13,491 nucleotides of DNA from Ardenticatenales bacterium. GTDB lineage: Bacteria > Chloroflexota > Anaerolineae > Promineifilales > UBA4811. A model generated the notes under the pieces. The model was not told the DNA's origin and did not search any database. It saw only the letters and a program-made list of their open reading frames with translations. The stretch's first letter is position 1. Every line of letters begins with the position of its first letter. Position numbers and translations under genes: made by a program. Location: the NCBI GenBank assembly GCA_030667645.1, contig DAOUVM010000024.1, positions 1 through 13,491 of the forward strand. Reading direction: 5' to 3'. This document shows, one piece after another, positions 5,973 to 13,491 of this stretch.

Positions 5973-7697
5973 ATGACACCATCCAGCCATCGCCGGTTGC
6001 TGATTATGCTTTCCGCCCAGTTGTTGGTCGCGGTCATTATCGTCGCCCGGTTGGTCACTCTTCAGGTCGTGCAGGCGCAGGAGAACCGGGAAAAGCATGC
6101 CCAGTTATACGGCGGTGAAGAGCGGTTAGAGCCAATTCGTGGACCGATATTGGATCGGAATGGCGCTGTGTTGGCCATCAGCGGGTACGACTATCGGATA
6201 ACTGCGGCGCCCAATCAGATCCGCGATGCGCGTGCCTCGGCAAGCATGTTGGCCTCCGTGCTGATCACAAAAACCTACGACATCCTGAGTCTTTTGGAAC
6301 CGTGGGTTCCCGATGGGGAGGACCCAATACTGTACTCGATTGTTGCTCCTCGAGTGTCAGTCCAGACGGCGGAGGCGGTGAGAGAACTCGGGTTGCCGGG
6401 AATCTCGCTTGAACCGGTCCCGAGCCGGCGCTATCCACAGGGAAGGCTGTTTGGCCATGTGTTGGGCTGGGTGGATATGGAGATGAATGGCAACTCTGGC
6501 CTGGAAGGCAACTACAATCGGGAATTGCAGGGGGATGCGGTCATCGTGCGACAGTTTCCGTTTCTGTTTGGCCAGTGGGAGGTTGCCCGCCCGCGCAACG
6601 GCGCAACATTGACGCTCACCGTGGATCGGACCGTGCAGCAGGTGACGGAGCGGGTGTTGACTGACGCGCTCAGACGGTATCAAGCCAGGTCCGGAGCAAT
6701 CATAGTGATGGATCCCCGGACGTTCGGGATTCTGGCGATGGCGAGCCTGCCTTCCTTTGATCCAAGCGAGTTCTTCCGAGTGGATCCGCGGCTGCTGGTC
6801 AACCCCTGTGTGAGTGGCTGGTTTGAGCCGGGTTCGATCCACAAAGTGCTGACCATGGCGGCGGCTATCGATTCCGGAACCGTTACCCCGGAGACTACCT
6901 ATGAGGATCGGGGAGTGCTGGAGGTTGGCGGGTTTCCCCTTTACAATTGGGATCGAGGAGCGTACGGAACCACCGACATGGTGACCCTATTGGCCAAATC
7001 GCTCAATGTGGGAGCGGCGACAATCGCCCATTGGATGGGACAAGAGACCTTTTACAGTTACATGGCGGCATTTGGCCTGGGGGAATACACCGGCATTGAT
7101 CTGGACGCCGAGGTAGTCGGCCGGGTGAAACAACCAGGTGACGGGCTCTGGACCGAAGCGGACCTGGGAACCAATTCCTTTGGTCAGGGGCTTGCGGTCA
7201 CACCCTTGCAAGAGCTGGTTGCCATTTCGGCAATAGCCAACGGTGGTGTGATGCTGCAGCCCCACCTGGTGGCCGAGATTCGGGATGGGGATCAGGTCCG
7301 CCAATTCGAATCGACCGTCCTGGGCCGGCCAATCAGCGAACGCACGGCGGACACAGTTGTCAATATGATGACGCAGGCCGTTGCGCGCGAGGTGGCCGAG
7401 GCTGCGGTCCCGGGATATACCATTGCGGGAAAAACCGGCACTGCTCAGATTGCTGAAGGTGGGGTTTATCATCCATCTGATGTGATCGGAACCTTTGTGG
7501 GGTTCTTGCCGCCCGAGGATCCGCAGGTCATAGTCCTGGTCAAGATCGACCGGCCGCAGATCGCAATGCACGAACGGTGGGGCTCAATGACAGCCGCGCC
7601 TGTTTTCTCTGAGCTGATGCAGCACCTGGTAGTACTGCTGGATATCCCTCCGGACGGCGAGCGAGCGATGGATCGAGTGGCGGCTTTGGGGCAATAG
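5973..7697 (+). CDS. ftsI: Class B penicillin-binding protein, FtsI (PBP3) type
   Basis: 574 aa. This is the septal peptidoglycan transpeptidase, anchored by one N-terminal membrane helix (about 9-33) with the catalytic domain outside. The dimerisation-domain motif RGPILDRNG is present near residue 56. All three active-site motifs are intact: S288-x-x-K291 in EPGSIHK, S343-x-N345 in KSLNVG, and K487-T-G in GKTGTAQ. The first motif reads SIHK where most FtsI proteins have STFK or STMK; Ser and Lys are kept, so activity is expected. No PASTA domain is present. The start is ATG 5973, with AAGGG at 5961-5965 seven bases upstream, in preference to an upstream GTG at 5925 inside ftsL. The FtsL-like gene ends one base before it, and murF begins 16 bp after it, in the place where murE is usually found. 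Confidence 0.94.
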   Translation: MTPSSHRRLLIMLSAQLLVAVIIVARLVTLQVVQAQENREKHAQLYGGEERLEPIRGPILDRNGAVLAISGYDYRITAAPNQIRDARASASMLASVLITKTYDILSLLEPWVPDGEDPILYSIVAPRVSVQTAEAVRELGLPGISLEPVPSRRYPQGRLFGHVLGWVDMEMNGNSGLEGNYNRELQGDAVIVRQFPFLFGQWEVARPRNGATLTLTVDRTVQQVTERVLTDALRRYQARSGAIIVMDPRTFGILAMASLPSFDPSEFFRVDPRLLVNPCVSGWFEPGSIHKVLTMAAAIDSGTVTPETTYEDRGVLEVGGFPLYNWDRGAYGTTDMVTLLAKSLNVGAATIAHWMGQETFYSYMAAFGLGEYTGIDLDAEVVGRVKQPGDGLWTEADLGTNSFGQGLAVTPLQELVAISAIANGGVMLQPHLVAEIRDGDQVRQFESTVLGRPISERTADTVVNMMTQAVAREVAEAAVPGYTIAGKTGTAQIAEGGVYHPSDVIGTFVGFLPPEDPQVIVLVKIDRPQIAMHERWGSMTAAPVFSELMQHLVVLLDIPPDGERAMDRVAALGQ

Positions 7698-7713
7698 GGG
7701 TCGTGAGGATCGG

Positions 7714-9222
7714 ATGCTAAACCTGGGACACGTCTTGGAGGGAGTGTGCGGTTATCGGATGGTAGCCAGCGCCCAAGTCATCACCGATGTAGTGATTGAT
7801 TCCCGCCGCACCATCCCGGGCTCGCTGTTCGTTGCTTTCTCTGGCGAAAAAGTCGATGGGCATGACTATGTTCAGGACGCCTTTCGGCAGGGGGCTGTAG
7901 CTGCTCTGGTGGAGCAATCCAGGCCAGGAGACTATCGAGTAGTGGATGCGCGCCAGTCTATCGGCCCTGAGCTGGCTAGAGAGCTGGCGCTGGATGATGG
8001 TCCGGCCGCCAAACCAATCTGCATAGTTGTTGATGATTGTCTTTCTGCTCTCCAGCGGTTCGCCGCGTACTGGCGCGCCCGGCACGCGCCCCGCGTGGTA
8101 GGCATCACCGGCAGTGTAGGAAAGACAACCACCAAGGAGCTTGTGCACGCGGTTCTGAGTAGTCGCTATCGCACCTTGAAGAGCGCGGGCAATCTGAACA
8201 ATGAGATCGGCTTGCCCCTGACCTTGCTGCACCTCACGGACGCGCACGAACGAGTGGTGCTGGAAATGGGTATGTATGCGGGCGGTGAGATTTCGACGCT
8301 GGCAGAGATCGCCAGACCGCACATCGGGGTCATCACGAACGTCGGACCGGTCCATCTGGAGCGACTGGGCTCTGTCCAGGCGATTGCAGACGCGAAAGCA
8401 GAGTTGGTAGAGGCCCTGCCGCCGGCCCCGCAGGGAGTCGCCATTCTGAACCACGATGATCCGCTTGTGCGCGAGATGGCCAAACGCACCCGAGCACGTG
8501 TGTTTAGCTACGGCCTGAGTTCGCAAGCTGAACTGTGGGCGGACAATATCGAAGGCGCCGGGCTGGATGGGATCCGCTTCAACCTTCATTATCAGGGTGA
8601 CACGGTTCGCATCCGGGTGCCCTTGTTGGGTCGGCATTCCGTGCATACAGCACTGCGGGCCTCCGCCACCGGCCTGGCGGAGGGGATGGATTGGGGTGAA
8701 ATCGTTAGCGGTCTGCAAAGCGATTCTCCGCAGTTGCGCCTGGTTGCGGTGACTGGACCCAACAACTCGCTCCTGCTGGATGATACGTACAATGCAAGTC
8801 CGGCCTCTACCTTTGCGGCGCTGAACCTGCTGGCCGATCTGGTTCCTGATGAGCCATCCTCGGCCGGCGGTGGCCGGCGGGTGGCCGTCTTGGGAGACAT
8901 GCTGGAACTGGGTGCTCATGAGCAGTCCGGTCACCGGCTGGTTGGGAGGCGGGTGCTGGATGTGGTTGACCTCCTGGTGACGGTCGGTGGCCTGGGCCAG
9001 ATCATTGCCGAGGAAGCGCTTGCCACCGGCATGTCACCAGAAGCGGTTGTTGTCCTGCCAGGTGTCAAAGATGCGATTGAGACGTTGCCGACCCTTATTC
9101 AAGAGCGCGACATGATTCTTGTCAAAGGCTCCCGGGGCGCGGGGTTGGACAAACTGGTCGATTCTCTGTCGCACAGTGGAACCGGTGCGGGCGGCCCTTG
9201 GGTCAACAGGGAGGTGGCCTGA
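7714..9222 (+). CDS. murF: UDP-N-acetylmuramoyl-tripeptide--D-alanyl-D-alanine ligase MurF
   Basis: 502 aa. MurF adds D-Ala-D-Ala to UDP-MurNAc-tripeptide in the cytoplasm with ATP, completing the pentapeptide. The Mur-ligase signatures are in order: an N-terminal domain with DSRRTIPGSLFVAFSGEKVDGHDY, the ATP loop GITGSVGKTTT (130-140, K137), NLNNEIGLPLTLL, EMGMYAGGEI and ITNVGPVHLERLGS, the C-terminal LDDTYNASPAS, and LGDMLELGAHE. The LNNEIGLP and DTYNASPAS blocks identify MurF rather than MurC, MurD or MurE. ATG 7714 is preceded by GAGGA (7705-7709), four bases away, which is rather tight. The stop TGA shares its A with the ATG of mraY, so the two are probably translationally coupled. Confidence 0.96.
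   Translation: MLNLGHVLEGVCGYRMVASAQVITDVVIDSRRTIPGSLFVAFSGEKVDGHDYVQDAFRQGAVAALVEQSRPGDYRVVDARQSIGPELARELALDDGPAAKPICIVVDDCLSALQRFAAYWRARHAPRVVGITGSVGKTTTKELVHAVLSSRYRTLKSAGNLNNEIGLPLTLLHLTDAHERVVLEMGMYAGGEISTLAEIARPHIGVITNVGPVHLERLGSVQAIADAKAELVEALPPAPQGVAILNHDDPLVREMAKRTRARVFSYGLSSQAELWADNIEGAGLDGIRFNLHYQGDTVRIRVPLLGRHSVHTALRASATGLAEGMDWGEIVSGLQSDSPQLRLVAVTGPNNSLLLDDTYNASPASTFAALNLLADLVPDEPSSAGGGRRVAVLGDMLELGAHEQSGHRLVGRRVLDVVDLLVTVGGLGQIIAEEALATGMSPEAVVVLPGVKDAIETLPTLIQERDMILVKGSRGAGLDKLVDSLSHSGTGAGGPWVNREVA
9208..9215 (+). promoter_or_regulatory. Strong ribosome binding site of mraY
   Basis: AGGGAGGT, inside the end of murF, lies seven bases before ATG 9222. It decides the mraY start in favour of 9222 over an in-frame TTG at 9198, which would sit upstream of this site. 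Confidence 0.75.
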
Positions 9223-10205
9223 TGGCTTTGGCGCTGACTCTCTGCGGGGTTGCCTTTTTGCTGGCGATAATCTGGGGGGGAGTGTTTGTCCGCATCCTGA
9301 GCCATCAGCGCATCGGAAAGCAGATACGCGTAGAGGGACCGCAAACCCACTTTACCAAGCTGGGGACACCGACCATGGGTGGGCTGCTGATCCTGGCGAC
9401 CGTGCTCGCGGTGACTATCGTCGCGCACGTAGTCTTGATTCTCAAGCAGCAGGAGATTGCAGAGGCGATTGTCATTCCGCTGGTCATCATGGCTGCCTTT
9501 GGAGTGCTGGGTGCGGTGGATGACTGGACCGGGATCCGCGGCCGGCGCAGTGGGGAAGGGTTGTTCGCGCGCACAAAGCTCCTCTGGCAAATCATCATTG
9601 CGACCGGCGCAGCCGCCCTTTTGCATTGGCGACTTGGCCTGCGCGGCGTGGCTGTTCCCACCGTTATGGTCCAATTGAACATAGGTCTTCTCTATCTGCC
9701 GGCGGCGGTCTTTGTCATCGTTGGCGCTTCGAACGCGGTGAATATCATTGATGGATTGGACAGCTTGGCCGGCATGGTGTCAGCCACCGCCTTTGTGGCC
9801 TATGGGGTAATAGCGGCGTTGCAGAACCAAGAGTACCTGGCGCGGTTCTGCTTTATTGTGGCTGGGGCGTGCGTAGCCTTTCTGTGGTACAACGCTCATC
9901 CGGCGCAGGTCTTTATGGGGGATACCGGGTCGCTGGCCCTGGGCGCGACCCTGGGTGTAGTGGCTCTGCTGTCTGGACAATGGCTCTTGTTGCCTCTCAT
10001 TGCGATAGTTCCGGTAGCCGGAGTGGTTTCCGTGATTCTGCAGGTGTCCTATTTCAAGCTCAGCGGCGGCAAGAGGATATTCAAGATGGCTCCCATTCAG
10101 CATCACTTTGAGCTGCTGGGCTGGTCCGAGACCCAGGTGGTGCAGCGTTTCTGGATTGTGGGGCTGCTGGCGGCAATGACTGGCGTTGCCCTGGCAATGG
10201 TCTAG
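9222..10205 (+). CDS. mraY: Phospho-N-acetylmuramoyl-pentapeptide-transferase MraY
   Basis: 327 aa polytopic membrane enzyme with about ten hydrophobic segments. It transfers phospho-MurNAc-pentapeptide to undecaprenyl phosphate to make lipid I on the inner face of the membrane. Family signatures present are TKLGTPTMGG, the Asp pair D100-D101 in AVDDWTGIRGRRSGEGL, NAVNIIDGLDSLAG (N174, D177, D180), FMGDTGSLALGA (D234), and the C-terminal APIQHHFELLG (H294, H295). These include the Mg-binding and catalytic acidic residues, so the enzyme looks functional. Its length is slightly below that of Escherichia coli MraY (360 aa), as in many Gram-positive and Chloroflexota versions. The first base overlaps the murF stop, and murD starts three bases after its own stop. 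Confidence 0.96.
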   Translation: MALALTLCGVAFLLAIIWGGVFVRILSHQRIGKQIRVEGPQTHFTKLGTPTMGGLLILATVLAVTIVAHVVLILKQQEIAEAIVIPLVIMAAFGVLGAVDDWTGIRGRRSGEGLFARTKLLWQIIIATGAAALLHWRLGLRGVAVPTVMVQLNIGLLYLPAAVFVIVGASNAVNIIDGLDSLAGMVSATAFVAYGVIAALQNQEYLARFCFIVAGACVAFLWYNAHPAQVFMGDTGSLALGATLGVVALLSGQWLLLPLIAIVPVAGVVSVILQVSYFKLSGGKRIFKMAPIQHHFELLGWSETQVVQRFWIVGLLAAMTGVALAMV

Positions 10206-10208
10206 CGG

Positions 10209-11651
10209 ATGGACAACGGGCGACGAGTGAACGGGAGTTATGTTGGCAGGCGCGTTGTGATACTGGGTCTGGCCCGGCAGGGCGTTGCCTTGGCTCGCCA
10301 CCTGGTGCAGCACGGGGCTGATGTGGTGGTGAGCGACCTCCGCCAGGCAGGTGAACTGGGCGATGCTCTCGATCAACTGGCGGATTTGTCGCTAGAGATC
10401 GTTTTGGGTGGACATCCCTCAAGCCTGGTTGAGGAGGCCGATCTGTTCTGTCTGAGCGGTGGCGTTCCGGCTGATGCTCCCATTGTGCAGCAGGCGATGG
10501 CACGTGGCATCCCGCTGAGCAACGATTCGCAGACCTTCATGAAAGATTGTCCGGCCACAGTGATCGGCATTACGGGCTCGGCGGGCAAGACGACGACTAC
10601 TGCCATGCTGGGCGAAATGTGCCGCCATGGGCATTCCACAGATGAGCGGCGGGTCTGGGTCGGAGGCAATATTGGTCGCTCGATGCTCCCTGACTTGGAT
10701 AAAATCGGCCCCGGTGACCTGGTAGTGATGGAGCTTTCCAGCTTTCAGTTGGAGATCATGACAAGTAGTGTGTCTGTGGCTGCCGTTCTCAATCTGACTT
10801 CGAATCACTTGGATCGGCACCGGACAATGAAGGCCTACTCGGCCGCCAAAGCGCGGCTGCTCCAACACCAGCCGGTCGACGGCATTGCACTGCTGGGACA
10901 GGATGACCCGGGCTCTAGTGGGTTCCAGCGTCATGTTCGCGGCCGGTTGCGAATGTTCAGCCTGGAAGACAGTGTCGCAGACGGCGCGTTCTTGCGAGAC
11001 AACGTGATCACGTTGCGCGGACCAGAGGGCGAACAGCCGGTCTGCCGCACGGATGAACTGCGGCTGCTCGGCCGGCACAATGCACTGAATGCTCTAGCTG
11101 CCGCGGCGTTGGCCGATTCGGTCGGTGTCCCGGCAACCGCCATCGCGGAGGTAGCTCGCACCTTTGCCGGCGTGGAGCACAGGCTAGAGTTGGTACGGGA
11201 GTTGGGTGGTGTGAGCTGGTTCGATGACTCGAGTGCCACTGCACCGGAGCGATTGATGGCGGCGATACGCTCTCTTGACCAACCGATTGTGCTGCTGGCC
11301 GGAGGCCGGGACAAGGATCTGCCCTGGTCCGAGGCGGCTACTCTCATCGGAGAGCGGGTGCGTGATCTGGTGCTCTTTGGCCAAGCTGCTGACCTGATTC
11401 GCGTCCAATTGGAAGAGGTCGTTGACCTTCAAGCTGGCGAACCAAAGCGGGATCACCGTCGAGGGCGGCGAGCGCAATCTCTGGAACGGGTCATCCAGGT
11501 CGGCGGGTTGGCTCAGGCTGTCCAAGAGGCAGCCCGACTGGTCAGACCCGGCGATGCTGTTCTCCTGTCGCCCGGAGGAACCAGCTTTGATTCCTACCAG
11601 GACTTTTGCGAGCGAGGAGATCATTTCCAGGCTATGGTTAGGGAGCTATAG
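10209..11651 (+). CDS. murD: UDP-N-acetylmuramoylalanine--D-glutamate ligase MurD
   Basis: 480 aa. MurD adds D-Glu to UDP-MurNAc-L-Ala using ATP. It has an N-terminal Rossmann-like nucleotide-binding start (VVILGLARQGVALARHL), LSGGVPADAPIV, the ATP loop GITGSAGKTTTT (from 120, K127), WVGGNIG, MELSSFQLE, LNLTSNHLDRH followed by the YSAAKA lysine, LRLLGRHNALNALAA, AGVEHRLE and VLLSPGGTSFDSYQDFCERG. Two blocks differ from the Escherichia coli type. NDSKAT reads DDSSAT, losing a substrate-contacting Lys, and SPACASFD reads SPGGTSFD. I believe both variants occur in other phyla. A basic stretch of about 15 residues (EPKRDHRRGRRAQS) is inserted in the C-terminal domain. The Shine-Dalgarno is weak; with only three bases after mraY, reinitiation is likely. 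A 107-bp gap separates it from ftsW. Confidence 0.95.
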   Translation: MDNGRRVNGSYVGRRVVILGLARQGVALARHLVQHGADVVVSDLRQAGELGDALDQLADLSLEIVLGGHPSSLVEEADLFCLSGGVPADAPIVQQAMARGIPLSNDSQTFMKDCPATVIGITGSAGKTTTTAMLGEMCRHGHSTDERRVWVGGNIGRSMLPDLDKIGPGDLVVMELSSFQLEIMTSSVSVAAVLNLTSNHLDRHRTMKAYSAAKARLLQHQPVDGIALLGQDDPGSSGFQRHVRGRLRMFSLEDSVADGAFLRDNVITLRGPEGEQPVCRTDELRLLGRHNALNALAAAALADSVGVPATAIAEVARTFAGVEHRLELVRELGGVSWFDDSSATAPERLMAAIRSLDQPIVLLAGGRDKDLPWSEAATLIGERVRDLVLFGQAADLIRVQLEEVVDLQAGEPKRDHRRGRRAQSLERVIQVGGLAQAVQEAARLVRPGDAVLLSPGGTSFDSYQDFCERGDHFQAMVREL

Positions 11652-11758
11652 AGAAGGTGCGATGTGCGTTACGCAGCGCTAGATGGCGTCAGATATGTGA
11701 AGCAGCACTCTCCCAAGATGGCCTGCACCACAAAGATGGCGAGTGGTAGGAGTTGGTG
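11652..11758 (+). other. Non-coding gap with short repeats between murD and ftsW
   Basis: No gene is supported in these 107 bases. AGATGGC occurs three times (11681-11687, 11716-11722, 11734-11740), the last two extended to AAGATGGC. ATGGCGAG at 11736-11743 is repeated at the ftsW start (11759-11766). A short inverted repeat, TGCGT-T-ACGCA, lies at 11665-11675. The gap ends with the ftsW ribosome binding site. No convincing promoter or terminator is visible. Confidence 0.4.
11748..11752 (+). promoter_or_regulatory. Ribosome binding site of ftsW
   Basis: AGGAG lies six bases before ATG 11759, an ideal spacing. It fixes the ftsW start at 11759 rather than at the in-frame TTG 11753 or GTG 11756, which would be too close to it. 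Confidence 0.75.
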
Positions 11759-13003
11759 ATGGCGAGCATCAACAGGTCTCGAGCCGCCAGAAGATGGTCT
11801 GACTACTTTTCTCGGCCTCATGGGCAGATGGATTTCGGCATAGTCATCGCCGTTCTGACCTTGGTGGTGGGCGGCTTGATGATGGTCTATAGCGCATCTC
11901 TGTATGTCAGCCTCCAGTATCAGGAGATGCCGAGCTACTATTTTTGGCGGCAGGCAGTTGCAGCTCTCCTCGGCGTCGTGGGTGCTCTGGTCATACAGAC
12001 CTTTGACTACCGCCTTATCCGACGGTTGTCTACCTTTGTCATGCTGGGGACTCTTGCTCTGTTGTTCGCAGTGCTTGTTGCGGGAGACGAGTTCCTGGGC
12101 GCCCAGCGTGGCTTGTACCAGGGATCATTCCAGCCCAGCGAATTGGCCAAACTGATCACCATTGTCTATGTGGCGGATTGGCTTTCGTCCAAGGGGGACC
12201 GCATCAGAGACCTTGGGATGGGGCTGCTCCCGTTTGTGTCTGTGGTGGGGATCGTGGGCAGCCTGATTGCGGTCCAGCCGGACCTGAGCACTGCCGTCCT
12301 GATTGTTCTGGTCGGCTTTACCATGTTCTTCGTTGCCGGCGCCCGATGGACGCACTTTGTCGCCATATTGCTGGTTGGGGTGCTAGCTTTTGTCGCCTTT
12401 GTGAACCTATTCGAACACGCCGCAACCCGCTGGGATGAGTACCTGATCATGCTGCGGGAGCCCAGCCAGGCCCAGTGGCACAACAGGCAGGTCTTTTACG
12501 CCTTGGCTCGTGGCGGCCTGTTTGGTCAAGGGCTGGGGAATGGGTTCCAAAAGGCAGGCCCGATGCCTGTACCCCATACTGATAGTATCCTGGCGGTGAT
12601 TGGTGAAGAGCTGGGGCTGGTGGGCTGCTTGTCGGTGCTGGCTTTGCTGGTCTATGTGGGCTACCGGGGGTTCCGGATCGTGATGACGACCGTTGACCGG
12701 TATGGTCAAATGTTGGCCCTGGGGATTACTTCCTGGTTGGTGTACCAGGGGTTGATTAATGCCGCCGTAATCACTGGCCTTGTTCCGTTTACCGGTTTGC
12801 CTTTTCCCTTTGTGAGTTATGGCGGCTCATCGATGTTCGTTTCTCTGCTGGGTGTTGGTATTCTGGTGAGCATCTCCCAGCAGAACAAGAGGCTGGAGGC
12901 CGGGCTATCCCGCTCGGCAAGCCACAAGAGGTCAAATGCGGTTGCTGGTTTCGGCCGGCGGGACAGGAGGACATATCCTTCCCGCGTTGGCCGTCGTCGC
13001 TGA
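11759..13003 (+). CDS. ftsW: Septal peptidoglycan glycosyltransferase FtsW (SEDS family)
   Basis: 414 aa, with about ten hydrophobic segments. FtsW polymerises lipid II into glycan strands at the septum together with its class B PBP partner, here plausibly the ftsI product of the same cluster. SEDS signatures are GAQRGLYQGSFQPSELAK, VQPDLSTAV, ARGGLFGQGLGNGFQK, PHTDSILAVIGEELGLVG (with the Asp thought to be catalytic) and FTGLPFPFVSYGGSS. The usual GxxRW reads GAQRG, one departure from the consensus. FtsW rather than RodA is chosen from the dcw context and the PFVSYGGSS ending. The C-terminal tail after the last helix is Arg-rich (GRRDRRTYPSRVGRRR), and its last 22 or so residues come from DNA that also encodes the start of murG. 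Confidence 0.94.
   Translation: MASINRSRAARRWSDYFSRPHGQMDFGIVIAVLTLVVGGLMMVYSASLYVSLQYQEMPSYYFWRQAVAALLGVVGALVIQTFDYRLIRRLSTFVMLGTLALLFAVLVAGDEFLGAQRGLYQGSFQPSELAKLITIVYVADWLSSKGDRIRDLGMGLLPFVSVVGIVGSLIAVQPDLSTAVLIVLVGFTMFFVAGARWTHFVAILLVGVLAFVAFVNLFEHAATRWDEYLIMLREPSQAQWHNRQVFYALARGGLFGQGLGNGFQKAGPMPVPHTDSILAVIGEELGLVGCLSVLALLVYVGYRGFRIVMTTVDRYGQMLALGITSWLVYQGLINAAVITGLVPFTGLPFPFVSYGGSSMFVSLLGVGILVSISQQNKRLEAGLSRSASHKRSNAVAGFGRRDRRTYPSRVGRRR
12927..12932 (+). promoter_or_regulatory. Ribosome binding site of murG inside ftsW
   Basis: AGAGGT lies three bases before ATG 12936 (four from the GG pair), within the ftsW coding region. It supports initiation of murG at this internal ATG. Confidence 0.6.
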
Positions 13004-13491
13004 GAATCGGGCATCATCCACCCCGGCCGATGCAGTCCTGTGGATAGGCACGGCTGGTGAGATGGAGGAGGCTCTGGTTCCGCGCGCCGGCCTGCCGCTG
13101 GAGACAGTATCTGGCGGCGGGTTGCACGGCGTAGGCCTGCGGCATGCCCTACGCAATGGAGCGTCGCTGGCTCGAGGCTGGCTGCAGGCGCGCCGTCATG
13201 TGAGACGGTTTCGCCCTGATGTGGTGCTGCTCACCGGCGGTTATGTCAATGGGCCGGTCGCGTTGGCTGCCGGCGAACGCCGGGTGCCAATGGTCATCTT
13301 TCTGCCGGATATTGAGCCTGGCTTGGCCATCAAGTTGCTCGGGCGACTGGCGAGCCGCATTGCCTGCACAGCGGAAGCGTCAAAGGCCTACCTTCCCAGC
13401 GGCAAAGCGGTTGTAACTGGCTATCCAGTCCGGCCAGATTTGGTGCCGGAAGCGAGTCCGGCAGAGGCGCGGGCAGCCCTGAAACTTGACC
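12936..13491 (+). CDS. murG: UDP-GlcNAc--lipid I N-acetylglucosaminyltransferase MurG, 3'-truncated by the window edge
   Basis: 185 residues are visible; the gene runs off the right edge (full MurG is about 360 aa). MurG is a peripheral membrane GT-B enzyme that adds GlcNAc to lipid I to form lipid II. The start MRLLVSAGGTGGHILPALAV is diagnostic, with the Gly-rich loop GGTGGH at 8-13. Later come PDVVLLTGGYVNGPVALAA, close to the family's GGYxSGP, and TGYPVRPDL, matching TGNPVR. The common HEQNxxPG segment of the N-domain is instead FLPDIEPGLAIK, a variant I associate with Chloroflexota. Initiation at ATG 12936 overlaps ftsW by 68 bp in another frame. This start is required to include the Gly-rich loop, and it has AGAGGT just upstream. 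Confidence 0.93.
   Translation, partial: MRLLVSAGGTGGHILPALAVVAENRASSTPADAVLWIGTAGEMEEALVPRAGLPLETVSGGGLHGVGLRHALRNGASLARGWLQARRHVRRFRPDVVLLTGGYVNGPVALAAGERRVPMVIFLPDIEPGLAIKLLGRLASRIACTAEASKAYLPSGKAVVTGYPVRPDLVPEASPAEARAALKLD

Noticed and set aside
7717..8934. 405-codon open frame on the minus strand
   Set aside because: It is antisense to murF, which is certain; no domain is recognisable in the minus translation.
11226..11243. Possible loss of function in MurD because NDSKAT reads DDSSAT
   Set aside because: All other MurD motifs, including the P-loop Lys and the YSAAKA Lys, are intact. I believe similar substitutions occur in MurD of related phyla, so this looks like lineage variation.
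11662..11682. Six-codon frame after murD with an upstream GAGAAGG
   Set aside because: It is too short to support as a gene, and there is no regulatory hairpin pattern after it that would suggest attenuation.
11736..11759. Seven-codon leader peptide whose TGA overlaps the ftsW ATG
   Set aside because: No ribosome binding site precedes it, the AGGAG inside it is better explained as the ftsW site, and such short frames are frequent by chance.

Overview
The window is a GC-rich stretch, all on the + strand, that reads as a bacterial chromosome of the Chloroflexota (Anaerolineae-like) type. That assignment is an inference. It rests on the gene content, on the variant MurG, RsmH and MurD motifs, and on the neighbouring tandem secreted glycosidase-like genes. 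No rRNA or other marker in the window can confirm it.

Left part (1-3613): three consecutive paralogous genes encode extracytoplasmic (beta/alpha)8-barrel glycoside-hydrolase-like proteins of the clan GH-A type. Each has one catalytic Glu in a WNE motif and a second in a (T/L)E(M/F)G motif. They seem to be exported in three ways: the first is 5'-truncated and follows a proline-rich linker, the second has an N-terminal membrane anchor, and the third has a lipoprotein signal. Substrates are unknown.

Middle (3614-3921): a 308-bp intergenic region holds a C-rich, G-poor tract that could be a Rho-utilisation site. It is followed by a good sigma70-type promoter and a cluster of TGGGN boxes of the kind bound by MraZ, the last of which overlaps the ribosome binding site of mraZ.

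Right part (3922 to the end): a division and cell wall (dcw) cluster in the order mraZ, rsmH, ftsL-like, ftsI-type PBP, murF, mraY, murD, ftsW, murG (running off the right edge). The products control the cluster (MraZ), methylate 16S rRNA (RsmH), build lipid I and lipid II (MurD, MurF, MraY, MurG), and polymerise and cross-link septal peptidoglycan (FtsW and the class B PBP, with the FtsL-like protein as divisome partner). murE is absent from its usual place between ftsI and murF. Genes are tightly packed (1-bp overlap murF/mraY, 3-bp gap mraY/murD, 68-bp overlap ftsW/murG). There are two conspicuous gaps, of 200 bp before ftsL and 107 bp before ftsW. The first contains a textbook -24/-12 (sigma54-like) sequence.

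I saw no RNA genes, insertion sequences, CRISPR arrays or other mobile elements. I do not see a clearly new biological system. The points most worth a second look are the glycosidase trio beside the dcw cluster, the -24/-12 element before ftsL, the missing murE, the ftsW/murG overprint and the FtsL Trp-rich tail.
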